Part shown: positions 14,781 to 23,282 of the stretch, one piece after another | How the letters are laid out: every line of letters starts with the position of its first letter | Numbering within the stretch: the first letter of the stretch is position 1 | NCBI GenBank assembly: GCA_020350725.1 | Contig: CP070719.1 | Span: 2,276,718-2,340,717, forward strand | Reading direction: 5' to 3' | Length of the DNA: 64,000 nucleotides | Source of the DNA: a bacterium | Lineage (GTDB): Bacteria > BMS3Abin14 | The notes under the pieces: model-generated | Told to the model about the DNA's origin: nothing | Database searches by the model: none | Seen by the model: only the letters and a program-made list of their open reading frames with translations | Translations under genes and position numbers: made by a program

Positions 14781-16163
14781 ATGAGATCGATTAAGAGGTA
14801 TTTAGTGTTGGCCTGTGCCGTGAGCCTGGCGGGCATGCTCGCTTTCAGCGGGACCGGTTTGGCCGAGAGGAGGGTCTGCGACGACGGCACTTACCCGCCC
14901 TGCCGGGACACGGGTGAGGAAGGGGCCGGCAACAATCTGTCGCTCCCGGCGATACTGACGGACACGGCCGTGGGGTCCATCGCGGCGTACTGGGCCCCGC
15001 CGGCACCGGCGGTGCTCGGTACACATTTCTCCTACGGCTGCGATAAACCGCAGACGGTAGGAATATACAGCTATCCCAACACGACCTGCGTGGACGACCC
15101 GAATGCTCCAAACGTGCATTACGACGCTGCGACGTGTGCGGGTCCCGGTTACCCATGCGAAGGCCTCCCGGTGGAACCCATTTTCTGGCAGAAGGTCGCC
15201 GACAACGACTGGTGGGCCGACCAGGACAACATAGGCGCTTCGAAAGAGGTGGCCTACGTGGACTGGGGTGACGCCCTCGAGGCCAGGTCCTGGACATCCA
15301 AATCCCAGATCCGGGTGGAGACCCAGCCCTACAGCACCACGATCCCAGGGTTCGACCCTCTGGTGGCGAATTGTTTCGACGCGGCAATGGCCGCGTCGCT
15401 GGACCCCGCAGTCGCCTGCAAGGTCGGTTTCCGAATGTGGCACGTGTCCGGCCAGGGCATCACCGAGCACTGGGGCGTCCGGGCCGACCTGTCGGATGTC
15501 TCCTACAACTACGACTCGCCGTTCCAGATCATCAACACCGACACCGCGAGGCTGAACATCGCGAAGATGGAGGATGATAGCGCTGAGTGCCCACTGCCCG
15601 GTGGCGGGGAGGAAGGCGAGGTCGTGATCCTGCAGTCGGAACCGCCTGTGTTGGGCGCCTGGACCGGTAATGGCTGGGAAGGCGCCTGCACCGTGAGAGA
15701 CGCACCCTACAGCATAGAGCTGAGCGTCGGCGGCAAGTACGTCTACGGTTACAACTGGCCGATGAAAAGCACAGTCATGGATGTTTGCGATGGGGTATGG
15801 GACAAGACCGGATGGTGGCGTCTGACCTTCTACACCGAGGGCGGCCTCGGCGGAGCCGTCCAGTTCCTGGACCCGGCCGCGCCGGTACATGCGCCGCCGG
15901 CAGTGGTGGCGGCGCCTCGTGACCTGCCGCGAACATATTTCATCTCCGATACCTCAACTGAAGTGCCGGGCGAATCGGACGCGCTGTACACCCCGGTGGT
16001 CGACACGACGAACAACCTGACCTACATCGACCTCTGCATCGTTCCTAGGGAGCAGGGCGGCGGTGGTGGCGGTGGCGGTCCCGGCGGTGGCGGTCCCGGC
16101 GGCGGCGGTCCCGGTGGCGGCGGTCCCGGTGGCGGCATCGGCGGCGGAGGCAGTTACGATTAG
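14781..16163 (+). CDS. Secreted protein with Gly/Pro-rich C-terminal tail
   Basis: The 460-residue protein has a clear signal peptide (YLVLACAVSLAGMLAFSGTGLAE). A cysteine-containing mature domain is rich in aromatic residues (KVADNDWWADQDNIGASKEVAYVDWGDALEARSW, split here; FRMWHVSGQGITEHWGVRADL). The last 35 residues are GGGGGGG/PGGGG repeats ending GGSYD. No enzyme motif was recognised. Separated cysteines suggest disulfides, and the Gly-rich tail suggests a surface linker or self-associating filament. An ATG at 14781 follows AGAGAGGTG. It is followed by a hairpin and a second small secreted protein, probably co-transcribed. Confidence 0.75.
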   Translation: MRSIKRYLVLACAVSLAGMLAFSGTGLAERRVCDDGTYPPCRDTGEEGAGNNLSLPAILTDTAVGSIAAYWAPPAPAVLGTHFSYGCDKPQTVGIYSYPNTTCVDDPNAPNVHYDAATCAGPGYPCEGLPVEPIFWQKVADNDWWADQDNIGASKEVAYVDWGDALEARSWTSKSQIRVETQPYSTTIPGFDPLVANCFDAAMAASLDPAVACKVGFRMWHVSGQGITEHWGVRADLSDVSYNYDSPFQIINTDTARLNIAKMEDDSAECPLPGGGEEGEVVILQSEPPVLGAWTGNGWEGACTVRDAPYSIELSVGGKYVYGYNWPMKSTVMDVCDGVWDKTGWWRLTFYTEGGLGGAVQFLDPAAPVHAPPAVVAAPRDLPRTYFISDTSTEVPGESDALYTPVVDTTNNLTYIDLCIVPREQGGGGGGGGPGGGGPGGGGPGGGGPGGGIGGGGSYD

Positions 16164-16193
16164 AGAGGAGAAACTGTCTGGAAGATGATTTAA

Positions 16194-16228
16194 GGGGCCG
16201 GCGACCGGTGGGGCTTGGCGCCGGCCCC
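16194..16228 (+). terminator. GC-rich hairpin between the two secreted-protein genes
   Basis: GGGGCCGGCG pairs with CGCCGGCCCC, a perfect 10-bp stem, followed by TATTA rather than a T-run. It may be a partial terminator or an mRNA-stabilising hairpin setting the ratio of the two secreted products. Confidence 0.55.
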
Positions 16229-16276
16229 TATTACTGAAGGGACACGTGTCCATGGAAGGTGAAAGGATAGGATGAA

Positions 16277-16726
16277 ATGAAAAAGACACTCGTTGTGATA
16301 TTGGGGGTTGTCGTCTGTGTGTTGGCCCTTGTCCTCACCGGAGGCATGGTGCCGACCGTCGTTCACGCCTGCGGCGACGAAACCGATCCCGAGAACCCAG
16401 GGGGGCTCAAGGTCCAGGGCTACAGCGTGATCAACGATCCGGATCTTTTGGCCGTCCTGGGCATGGAGACCGAGTGCAGCTGCGCGGAGGCCCTGACCAT
16501 CCTGATGGAAAACGGTTTCCAGATCGCAAACGTCACCGGCATCCAGGGCCCGCCGGGGGTTGTTTATACCATGGCCCGCGGCCTTCCCGGATTCTCGTCG
16601 GGTTTGACCAGAAGTATGCCGACCCCGGGTATCGCCATCATCAAGTGCGGCAAGGCGGGGTCCTGCACCGGGTCGACCGGAGGATGTGAGGACGGTTCAA
16701 CCGGCAGTGACGGTTGCACTCATTGA
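16277..16726 (+). CDS. Small secreted cysteine-rich protein of unknown function
   Basis: The 149-residue protein has a signal peptide (VVILGVVVCVLALVLTGGM near residues 5-25, then VHACGDE). The mature domain has CSCAEALTILMENGFQIANV and ends in a Cys/Gly/Ser-rich tail (CGKAGSCTGSTGGCEDG). Seven or so cysteines suggest disulfides or metal binding. It follows the Gly-rich secreted protein by 113 bp including the hairpin, and is closed by the hairpin at 16762. Function is not recognised. Confidence 0.65.
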   Translation: MKKTLVVILGVVVCVLALVLTGGMVPTVVHACGDETDPENPGGLKVQGYSVINDPDLLAVLGMETECSCAEALTILMENGFQIANVTGIQGPPGVVYTMARGLPGFSSGLTRSMPTPGIAIIKCGKAGSCTGSTGGCEDGSTGSDGCTH

Positions 16727-16761
16727 CGTCCGAGGGAGTCCCCAGACCGTAACCGGGCTAT

Positions 16762-16780
16762 GGGCCGCCTGAGGCGGCCC
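16762..16780 (+). terminator. Hairpin after the secreted-protein pair
   Basis: A perfect 8-bp stem GGGCCGCC/GGCGGCCC with a 3-nt loop lies 36 bp after the small secreted gene. No T-run follows. It probably acts as a bidirectional end between this operon and the converging DHODH-like gene. Confidence 0.55.
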
Positions 16781-16848
16781 CCGCCCGGCGGGAGCCGGGA
16801 AGTTCCGGGGCAATATGACGTGTGTGGGCCGGTTGCAGCGGCGGCCCT

Positions 16849-17832
16849 TCAATCGACGCCGGAAAAGATCCTGATGTACTGGAGCCGTTCGTAGAATTCG
16901 GGCTGGTCGCTGAGCTCCATGCTCATCCTCCCCCGGAACTCGTCCATCACGGTGAAACCGTGCCTGTCCATCCAGTCCGAGATCTCGCTGAGCATCCCCC
17001 CGACCCGCCCCAATCCCTCCTGGTAAAGAACGGAGCAGACCTGGACGACCCTGGCCCCGGCCAGGAGCTGCTTGATCACGCCCGCCCCGTCGTGGATGCC
17101 CGTTGAGGCCGCCAGTTCACAGCCCACCAGGGCCGACAGGATGGCGATCCAGCGGAGGGGAACGTGGATCTCGTGGGGGGAGCTGAAGTGATAGCCGTGG
17201 GTGAGGTGCATCTTTTCGATGTCGATGTCCAGCTGATAGAAGCGGTTGAACAGGACGAGGGCCGTTGCCCCGGCCGAACTCAGTGAGCGGGCGGTCTGGG
17301 GCAGGGCGGTGAAGTAAGGGCCGATCTTGACGGCGATGGGCAGTTGAACCCGGCGGCGGATCCCCTCGATGATCCGGGCGTAGATCGCCTCGATCTCCTT
17401 GGCCGAGTGCTTGAGGTCGCTGGGCATGATGGCGATGTTGACCTCGATGGCGTCCGCCCCGGCCTTGGCGATCTTCGATGCGTAGGTGGTCCACCATTCG
17501 GGGGAAACGCAGTTCAGACTGGCGATGACAGGTATGGAGACGGCTGCTTTGGCGTCCTCGATGAGCCTCAGGTATTTGTCCTCGCTCAGGTGGAGGGCGG
17601 TCTGGCGGACGTAATCGAAAGCCTCAGGATGTTCATAGGGCGACGCCTCCCTCTCGGCCTGCCTGATCTCCCCCTCGATCTGCTCCTCGAAGAGGGATTT
17701 CAGGACGATGGCCCCCGCCCCGGCGTCCTCGCACCGCCGGACGCCATCGAGGGACTTGGTCAGACTGGAACTGCCGACCACGATCGGGTTTTTCAGCGGC
17801 AGCCCCATGTAGGTGACGGACAGATCGGCCAT
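16849..17832 (-). CDS. Dihydroorotate dehydrogenase-like FMN protein
   Basis: The 327-residue TIM-barrel protein starts MADLSVTYMGLPLKNPIVVGSS and has the FMN-binding elements AVKIGPYFTA and STGIHDGAGVIKQLLAGARVVQVCSVL (split). It belongs to the PyrD-like group that is not the canonical pyrimidine enzyme. Homologues are often annotated as DHODH-like and occur with pyruvate or indolepyruvate:ferredoxin oxidoreductase genes; none is present here. The presumed nucleophilic cysteine lies in SLNCVSPEWW, near residue 103. The ATG has GGAGG upstream. Monocistronic. Confidence 0.8.
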   Translation of the reverse strand: MADLSVTYMGLPLKNPIVVGSSSLTKSLDGVRRCEDAGAGAIVLKSLFEEQIEGEIRQAEREASPYEHPEAFDYVRQTALHLSEDKYLRLIEDAKAAVSIPVIASLNCVSPEWWTTYASKIAKAGADAIEVNIAIMPSDLKHSAKEIEAIYARIIEGIRRRVQLPIAVKIGPYFTALPQTARSLSSAGATALVLFNRFYQLDIDIEKMHLTHGYHFSSPHEIHVPLRWIAILSALVGCELAASTGIHDGAGVIKQLLAGARVVQVCSVLYQEGLGRVGGMLSEISDWMDRHGFTVMDEFRGRMSMELSDQPEFYERLQYIRIFSGVD

Positions 17833-18067
17833 GTGAGCCTCCTATTCAGTAAAGGATAGTATCCATAATATCCTGAACATCGATCGTTTGCCACAGGTTC
17901 GGGGCAACCTGACGGCAGGGACTGGCCGGGTGAGGGAATTGACGCCCCTCGTATCGAATCCAAACAGGGGTTTCCTCAGGGACCAGGGTGTCCCTGACGA
18001 TCCGTTTGGGGTAAAATGCAAATATGTCAACCCGACTTTCGATGATCGATTTTCAGGAGGGGTCAGG

Positions 18068-18265
18068 ATGCTAGCCTATTACCGGAAGAGGGGGGTCGTC
18101 AGCTTAGCGGTGGTCCTGGGCTGCGCGGTCCTCTTGGTGATCGTCCGATTGATCACCGAGGGCCAGGAACCGGGCGCGGATATATTTATCCTGGTGCCCA
18201 TGGGGGTCGCAGCGGTCTACGGACTGTGGTGCCTGGTGAGGGGAAAGTTCTTCAAGCCGGGATGA
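18068..18265 (+). CDS. Small two-helix membrane protein
   Basis: An ATG at 18068 with AGGAGGGG 7 nt upstream opens a 65-residue protein with two hydrophobic segments (VSLAVVLGCAVLLVIVRLI and IFILVPMGVAAVYGLWCLV). A longer frame from 17888 has no ribosome site. It was not recognised as a named family. It lies alone between divergent and convergent neighbours. Confidence 0.6.
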   Translation: MLAYYRKRGVVSLAVVLGCAVLLVIVRLITEGQEPGADIFILVPMGVAAVYGLWCLVRGKFFKPG

Positions 18266-18379
18266 GGTTGAATAAAAAAGGGCCTCGCCGGCTGCGTTTC
18301 CGGTGAAGCAAAAGCCTTCGCGGTCCACCGCCCCGACAGAATCTCAGGCCGCCCTCTGTCTCGACGGAAACAGTTCGGT

Positions 18380-19381
18380 CTACCTGCCCGAGGGAAGGCG
18401 CGGGTCCTTTTCCAGGGGCGGCGGGGGGAGCAGATCTCGCCAACCGTGTGAGGACGGGGAGGATTTCGCCGGGCCAAACTCATCCCGGATGGGATCCGGT
18501 CCGGGGTGTCGGGGCATGATCGGCTCCGTCGTCCAGGTAACCTCCGGTTCCAGGACGGGCGGGGCGACGGCGACCCGCTCCGGAACCATCTTCAATAACT
18601 CGTCTCTGTCCATTCCCCTGGGAACCGGGAGCTCCAGCAGGGCGGAACGGTACTGGTCCTCAGTTATCTTTTCCGCCCGGGCCAGGGTAGCGAGGATGCG
18701 GTCGGACCGTTCCATGACCCGGTCCATGGCCCGGCGGGGATCCAAGACCCTGGGCCCCGGCAGCATGGCAGCCAGGAAGGTGCTCTCCCGGAGGGTGATG
18801 TCAGCGAGGGGCCTGCCGAAATAGTGTTCGGCGGCGTGGCCTACGCCGTACACCAGGGGGCCGAGCTCGACCACGTTCAGATACAGCTCGAGGATCCGGT
18901 CCTTCGACAGGGTCCTCTCCAGGCGCCGGGTGAGGAACAGCTCCCGGGCCTTCCGGGAGAGCGTCCTGTCCCGCGTCAGGAAGAGGTTCTTGGCAAGCTG
19001 CTGGCTGATGGTGCTCGCCCCCCGGGCGAAACGCCTTTCCCTGACGTCCCTCTTGACCGCCTCCCAGACCTCGAACCAGTCGACGCCCCGGTGATGGTAG
19101 AAGTTGAAATCCTCCGCCACCACAACCGCGCTCCGGAGCGACTGTGGAGCGCCGTCCAGGGGTGTCCAATGGGGGTTGGCCGGTCCCACGGTGAAGGGAC
19201 GGCTGTTCCCCTCCCAATCGAGCACGGATATCCGGAAGGAGACCGCCGGATCGGCGAGGAAATCCACGGGGGGAAGGGAAAGGGAGATATATCCCAGCCA
19301 GGCGGCCAGGGGGACGAGGGTTGTCACCGCGACAACGGTGCAGGCGAAGATAAAATGTCTGGGCTTTAACGCTATTCTCAT
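18380..19381 (-). CDS. mtgA: Monofunctional peptidoglycan glycosyltransferase
   Basis: From ATG 19381 the protein has about 333 residues, with one N-terminal membrane anchor (FIFACTVVAVTTLVPLAAW) and a GT51 domain. Motifs are EDFNFYHHRGVDW with the catalytic Glu, RGASTISQQLAKNLFL, KARELFLTRRLERTLSKD and the closing ELYLNVVELGPLVYGVGHAA (split). It polymerises lipid II glycan strands in the periplasm. A Pro-rich C-terminal extension of about 80 residues (EPEVTWTTEPIMPRHPG) goes beyond the usual length. The promoter at 19411-19438 excludes a start at 19411. Confidence 0.9.
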   Translation of the reverse strand: MRIALKPRHFIFACTVVAVTTLVPLAAWLGYISLSLPPVDFLADPAVSFRISVLDWEGNSRPFTVGPANPHWTPLDGAPQSLRSAVVVAEDFNFYHHRGVDWFEVWEAVKRDVRERRFARGASTISQQLAKNLFLTRDRTLSRKARELFLTRRLERTLSKDRILELYLNVVELGPLVYGVGHAAEHYFGRPLADITLRESTFLAAMLPGPRVLDPRRAMDRVMERSDRILATLARAEKITEDQYRSALLELPVPRGMDRDELLKMVPERVAVAPPVLEPEVTWTTEPIMPRHPGPDPIRDEFGPAKSSPSSHGWRDLLPPPPLEKDPRLPSGR

Positions 19382-19410
19382 GGTGTCGGGTCCTGCCAGG
19401 TGCCGGATCA

Positions 19411-19438
19411 TCTATAACACGTTGGCCATTCCAGTCAA
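19411..19438 (-). promoter_or_regulatory. Sigma-70 promoter of mtgA
   Basis: On the minus strand, TTGACT (19433-19438) and TATAGA (19411-19416) are separated by 16 bp, about 30 bp before the chosen ATG. The rest of the 19382-19743 gap holds one GGGGTCAGAGCACTT copy at 19497-19511, preceded by short GGTAGCGGGGT-like repeats, and an AT-rich stretch at 19560-19690. Confidence 0.55.
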
Positions 19439-19743
19439 CAGGGGGTTTTCCCGGAGCTTACGTGGTCAGGTAGCGAGGTAGCGGGGTCCAGGTAGCGGGG
19501 TCAGAGCACTTTGAGGTATCCCCTCCGGGACCGTCCCTATGCCGATGGGGGATGGGTGTGAAGAAATACCCTTTCTTAAACAGAATTTACCGAAAACAGG
19601 AAAAGATTTTCCCTAAAAATGGACAGACGTATGTCATTTATGGCACTTTTAGCCGTATTTTCCCCCTCAGGAGGATCAAAAAATAGCGGCACGGAGTTTG
19701 CTAGCTATCCGGTAGAGTACAGCTTGGGAAAAGGCGGAAGGTC

Positions 19744-20034
19744 ATGGCGATGGATCCGATAAAAGAAAAGCAGGGGAAGATGCCGGAGAAATGGTGGAAA
19801 TATTTTCCCAACGGCTCCGGCCCCGCGTTCAGCCGCGAACAGGTGGCCTTCCTCGAGGATCTCTTCATCAACAAGGCCTGCATGGTGGCTCTGCACAAGG
19901 GTCATCGCCTGAAAAATCGCGACGAATGCCTCGACTGCGCTCAGCGAGTGGAGAGGCTGGTCAATATCATTCGGCATCTCAGCGAAGGACAGCAGGACGA
20001 CGCCGCTCCCGTGGCCCTCGTCCAGAGTCCCTGA
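19744..20034 (+). CDS. Conserved-looking small hypothetical protein
   Basis: The 96-residue protein starts ATG 19744 with AAGGCGGAAGG upstream. It reads as soluble and helical (FSREQVAFLEDLFINKACMVALHKG), with Cys residues in DECLDCAQRVERLV that could bind metal. The DUF was not identified. Protein-like composition and a good ribosome site support it; no partner is evident. Confidence 0.55.
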   Translation: MAMDPIKEKQGKMPEKWWKYFPNGSGPAFSREQVAFLEDLFINKACMVALHKGHRLKNRDECLDCAQRVERLVNIIRHLSEGQQDDAAPVALVQSP

Positions 20035-20186
20035 AACCCTTTCCCCACATCAGATCGGAGCATGTCCCTGGACCGAGTGCGAGACGGTGCTGCGTTCCCA
20101 GACCCGGCACGGAAGCGGCCTCAGTGGGGCAGAATGGAGGGGTCTATCCGGTCCACCGGCTGAAAGCCTTTCCGGTTCGGGGGGCG

Positions 20187-20528
20187 TCAGGTTCCCTCCC
20201 TCATGGCGGCGGCGATCTCAAGCTGCGTCCGGCGGATCGCTTCCTCGTTCCCCTCGGGATCCCCCTCCAACTGCAGCAGGCTCAGGATAAGGTCGGACAC
20301 GGGCGCCTGGATGACCCAGATGTGCGCCTCGTTGAGGTCCCTGATCTGGGCGGGATTCGACAGCAGGAGATGGTCGTTGACGGCGAGGCGAACCTTGTGC
20401 TCGCAGTAGTGTCCCTTGATCCCCCTCTCGCAGTCGCAGGTTATCGTCAGTTTTCCCTCTTCGCTGGCGAAGACGACCTGGTGGGGTTCTCCATCGCCAC
20501 TCTTGGCGTAAACGATTATCTGCGGCAT
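20187..20528 (-). CDS. SWIM zinc-finger-like small protein
   Basis: The 113-residue protein contains CDCERGIKGHYCEH (residues about 31-44), a CxCx8CxH pattern as in SWIM zinc fingers that bind DNA or proteins. Flanks are beta-rich (PQIIVYAKSGDGEPHQVVF) and helical (SDLILSLLQLEGDPEGNEEAI). It follows the SpoIIAA-like gene by 16 bp, so both are probably one operon. Function unknown. Confidence 0.65.
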   Translation of the reverse strand: MPQIIVYAKSGDGEPHQVVFASEEGKLTITCDCERGIKGHYCEHKVRLAVNDHLLLSNPAQIRDLNEAHIWVIQAPVSDLILSLLQLEGDPEGNEEAIRRTQLEIAAAMREGT

Positions 20529-20544
20529 CCGTCCAATCCCTTTC

Positions 20545-20910
20545 TCATCCTTTGTTCACCCACTCCGTGGCGGCATCCAGTTCACGGTAGGAATAGACTT
20601 TCAGTTCAGCACTCAGAAAGTGCTCGCCGATCCTCGGCACGAGTCCGGCCAGCTTACTGTCGGAGACGAGAGCGATCCTTCTGATGTGCCTGTAATGGTC
20701 TCGCACGAACCTGAGATGGCCGATCATGCCGAAGAGGTCCTCCCATCCGGGGAATTTTTCCGTGTGGACGACAAGTCCCCTCAGAGGACCCGTTTCCAGG
20801 ATGTAGGGATCAACGACGTCAGTCAGGGTCCTGAAATCCGCCTCGGAGAGAGGGCCGGTCGGCCGAACCACCAGCACGCCGGATTCCCTGTCCAGGTAAT
20901 GGTCTATCAA
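20545..20910 (-). CDS. SpoIIAA-like (STAS superfamily) protein
   Basis: The 121-residue product has the SpoIIAA-like pattern: LVVRPTGPLSEADFRTLTDVVDPYI, GLVVHTEKFPGWEDLFGMIGHLRFV (split), IRRIALVSDS, and the C-terminal SAELKVYSYRELDAATEWV. Such proteins have a STAS-like fold and may bind lipids or other hydrophobic ligands. It is first in a two-gene operon with the SWIM-like protein. Confidence 0.8.
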   Translation of the reverse strand: MIDHYLDRESGVLVVRPTGPLSEADFRTLTDVVDPYILETGPLRGLVVHTEKFPGWEDLFGMIGHLRFVRDHYRHIRRIALVSDSKLAGLVPRIGEHFLSAELKVYSYRELDAATEWVNKG

Positions 20911-21496
20911 AACCTGCCCTCGCCTAGAACTGTATCACGGCAAAGAGGGGTCTTCCATGGGGATGCCCCTCTCCGGATCCAATATCCGCACTCCCACTAT
21001 ATCACGGTTGCCGCCGGCATGGGGCCGGCCGGTGGAATGCGGGCGCCGCCGAACTATTAGTGTTGCAATTTTGCACCATATGACGGCCGCCCATAGCAGC
21101 AAAAGCAACACGCTTTTGGCCGGAGATCCGTTTAATTAAACCCGCGGACCGACCTGTGGCCCACTCCGTCTTCCGGCGGTGTCAGAGACCGAGCGGAGAT
21201 CGATCCCCGGGGACATGGAGCCTGAGGATAGGGCAAAATCCCCACTTTCCCGAACACTTAGGTCAGATGATGGAATTGGGCCGCGGGGCCACGATTGCCG
21301 GTTTCCGGGATCTCAGCCGCCTTCCGCGGCGGACGGATCCCAACCCGAAGGACCTATTCTCCGTCCGGCATGTTTATTGCCTGATGTGTCCAGAATCACC
21401 GATGCATCCCACAGCCCGGTAGCGGTATCGTCATTCGGGTCCGCTCTTCTCGGGCTTTTGAGGCCGGCCGGAGCCACAGCGGCCAGGAGGAAGACG
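20911..21496. other. Intergenic region without a convincing gene
   Basis: This 586-bp stretch contains an AT-rich patch with the near-palindrome GTTGCAATTTTGCACC at about 21063-21078. Longer overlapping frames are present but read as low-complexity Arg/Pro/Ser translations typical of antisense or noncoding GC-rich DNA. No known element was recognised. Confidence 0.45.
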
Positions 21497-21754
21497 ATGA
21501 GAACCTTCACGCGATACCTCGAAAGGCTGAAACGCAGACGGCGTATCGGGGACGAATCGACCGCCGGCATGGAGCATCTCCCCCACTATTTCAGGCTGGG
21601 CGCCACCTATCCCTATCCCAGGCCCAAAATCCTTTTCTGCTGGCATCCCCCGGTGTCGCAATCGGCCCCTGGAAAAGGCCCGGGAACGCTCTCCAATTTC
21701 AGGGCAGGGCTCAAGAGGCTGGGCATTGGAAAAAGGACGGCCTCACGGCGTTAA
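21497..21754 (+). CDS. Possible small basic protein
   Basis: ATG 21497 is preceded by AGGAGGAAGACG, a very good ribosome site, and opens 85 residues starting MRTFTRYLERLKRRRR. The product is strongly basic and has no recognised motif. The ribosome site is the main support; the frame also extends upstream, so chance is possible. Confidence 0.3.
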   Translation: MRTFTRYLERLKRRRRIGDESTAGMEHLPHYFRLGATYPYPRPKILFCWHPPVSQSAPGKGPGTLSNFRAGLKRLGIGKRTASRR

Positions 21755-21914
21755 ACTGGTGCGAAACCGCTGAGGCCCAGGGCACTTGCCGGCTTCACTT
21801 TCCCCTCGGGAATAAAGGTTCGCTCCTCGTCGAGGCCTGAAACATGAATCTGTGAAACGCGCCCCGGATGGGGGGGTGTGCACAGGATGGTGGATCCCGG
21901 GACAGCCCTCTGAA

Positions 21915-22175
21915 TCACCTGACGATCACCTCGAAGATCTTCATCCCGACAAACCCGCTGAATCCAAGGAAAAGGAGGATAAACAGATAGAACAGGGAGG
22001 CTTCGATCAACCTGCGCTTTTGAACCCGGACGTGCTGCTTCACAGCACCCTCCAGAGAGGTCTGAACTTCCTCCACCAGATCGACAAGCCTTTTGATCCC
22101 GCCTTCTATCTCGACAAGCCGCCTGAGAAGCTGTTCCTCCGTCTCGTTGGCCCTTCTGTCATCCTTCACATCCAT
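21915..22175 (-). CDS. Small coiled-coil membrane protein
   Basis: From ATG 22175, with GGGAGG 9 nt upstream, an 86-residue protein begins MDVKDDRRANETEEQLLRRL. A coiled-coil region (IEGGIKRLVDLVEEVQTSLEG) leads to a C-terminal transmembrane helix (LFYLFILLFLGFSGFVGMKIF). A frame reaching 22214 exists without a ribosome site. Topology suggests a tail-anchored inner-membrane protein of unknown role. Confidence 0.6.
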   Translation of the reverse strand: MDVKDDRRANETEEQLLRRLVEIEGGIKRLVDLVEEVQTSLEGAVKQHVRVQKRRLIEASLFYLFILLFLGFSGFVGMKIFEVIVR

Positions 22176-22390
22176 CAACTGTGTCCTCCCCTCAGGCCTT
22201 AGACCCTGCAGCATGCCGATGCGAGGGAACCCGTCAGGCGGGCGTTCCGGTATATAATCACAAAAAGGGGCGAAAACCGGGGCCCTGATCCTCCCGGAGA
22301 TGGACCCGTTATTTCTCCGGCGGATTGAATACTAATTGTACCATTTTATGGGAAGTAAAGGAAAAGGGGGGGAACCGGTCTTTCGCCCCT

Positions 22391-23053
22391 TCAGTTTGCG
22401 GCCTGGGATATCTTTCCCCTCAGGGAACCGACAGCAGCGGCGATGTCCCGAGCTTCGGTGACGGCAGTGACCACCGCGACCCGTCTGGCACCCTGGGCCA
22501 GTACCTCTCCGATGTTGGACTCCTTTATGCCGCCCATCACGGTGAAGGGGACCTGGAGTCGGCCACCGATCTCCCCAATGGCCTTCGGCCCCAGAAAGGG
22601 GCCCGTGCCCTCCTTGGTCCCTGTGGCGAAGATGGGACCGATGTTAACGTAATCGGCCCCCTCTCCCTGAGCCGCCAGTGCCTGCTCAAGGGAATGGGTC
22701 GATGCCCCGATGAGGAGGTCAGGGGCTATCTCCCTGGCTGCCGCCACCGGCAGGTCCTCCTGGCCGAGGTGGACCCCGTCGGCGTCGACGGCGAGGGCGA
22801 TATCCACGTAGTCGTTGATAATAAGGAGGACTCCGGCCTTCCGGGTGATCTCTCGGAAGGCCGCAGCAGTCAGGTAGAGGTCCTTTCTGGCGGCCTCCTT
22901 ATCCCGGAGTTGGACGATCCGCGCCCCGCCCCGGACAATGCCCTCGAGAACCTCCATGTTGGATCTACCCGAGGAGAGCCGCTCACAGGTTACCGGATAG
23001 AGGTCGACGTCGAGGAAGGCCTCTTTTCTCCTCTCCCTCTTCAGGCTAACCAC
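22391..23053 (-). CDS. thiE: Thiamine-phosphate synthase
   Basis: The 220-residue TIM-barrel protein has ThiE signatures QLRDKEA, LLIINDYVDIALAVDADGVHLGQEDL (split), IGASTHSLEQALAA, DYVNIGPIFATGTKEG and VMGGIKESNIGEVLAQGA. It couples HMP-PP and thiazole phosphate to thiamine phosphate. A GTG start lies inside the end of thiS (8-bp overlap). It is the last gene of the thi operon. The N-terminus carries about 10 extra basic residues. Confidence 0.95.
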   Translation of the reverse strand: MVSLKRERRKEAFLDVDLYPVTCERLSSGRSNMEVLEGIVRGGARIVQLRDKEAARKDLYLTAAAFREITRKAGVLLIINDYVDIALAVDADGVHLGQEDLPVAAAREIAPDLLIGASTHSLEQALAAQGEGADYVNIGPIFATGTKEGTGPFLGPKAIGEIGGRLQVPFTVMGGIKESNIGEVLAQGARRVAVVTAVTEARDIAAAVGSLRGKISQAAN

Positions 23054-23246
23054 CGTCGACCATCTGGATGATCTCCACCGTGTCGCCGTCCGAAAGCGAC
23101 TGGACGCCGTGGTCCTTCCGGTTGAGTATGCTCAGATTCCTTTCCACGACCACCGCAGCCGGGTCGATCCCCAAGTCCTTCAACAGGTCCTCGACCGTCA
23201 TGCCGCCGTTGAGCTTTTTCCGTTCTCCGTTCAACAGGATCTCCAT
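23046..23246 (-). CDS. thiS: Sulfur-carrier protein ThiS
   Basis: The 66-residue ubiquitin-fold protein begins MEILLNGERKKLNGGMTVEDLL and ends MVDGG. The C-terminal Gly-Gly is adenylated by ThiF and converted to a thiocarboxylate that donates sulfur for the thiazole ring. It sits between thiH and thiE with a GAGGAGAACGG site before its ATG. Confidence 0.95.
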   Translation of the reverse strand: MEILLNGERKKLNGGMTVEDLLKDLGIDPAAVVVERNLSILNRKDHGVQSLSDGDTVEIIQMVDGG

Positions 23247-23282
23247 GATCCGTTCTCCTCCTGTCTCTTTTTCAGGATGGGT

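Noticed and set aside
14802-15890. A 362-codon minus-strand frame opposite the Gly-rich secreted protein
   Set aside because: No start signals; the plus-strand gene has a signal peptide and ribosome site.
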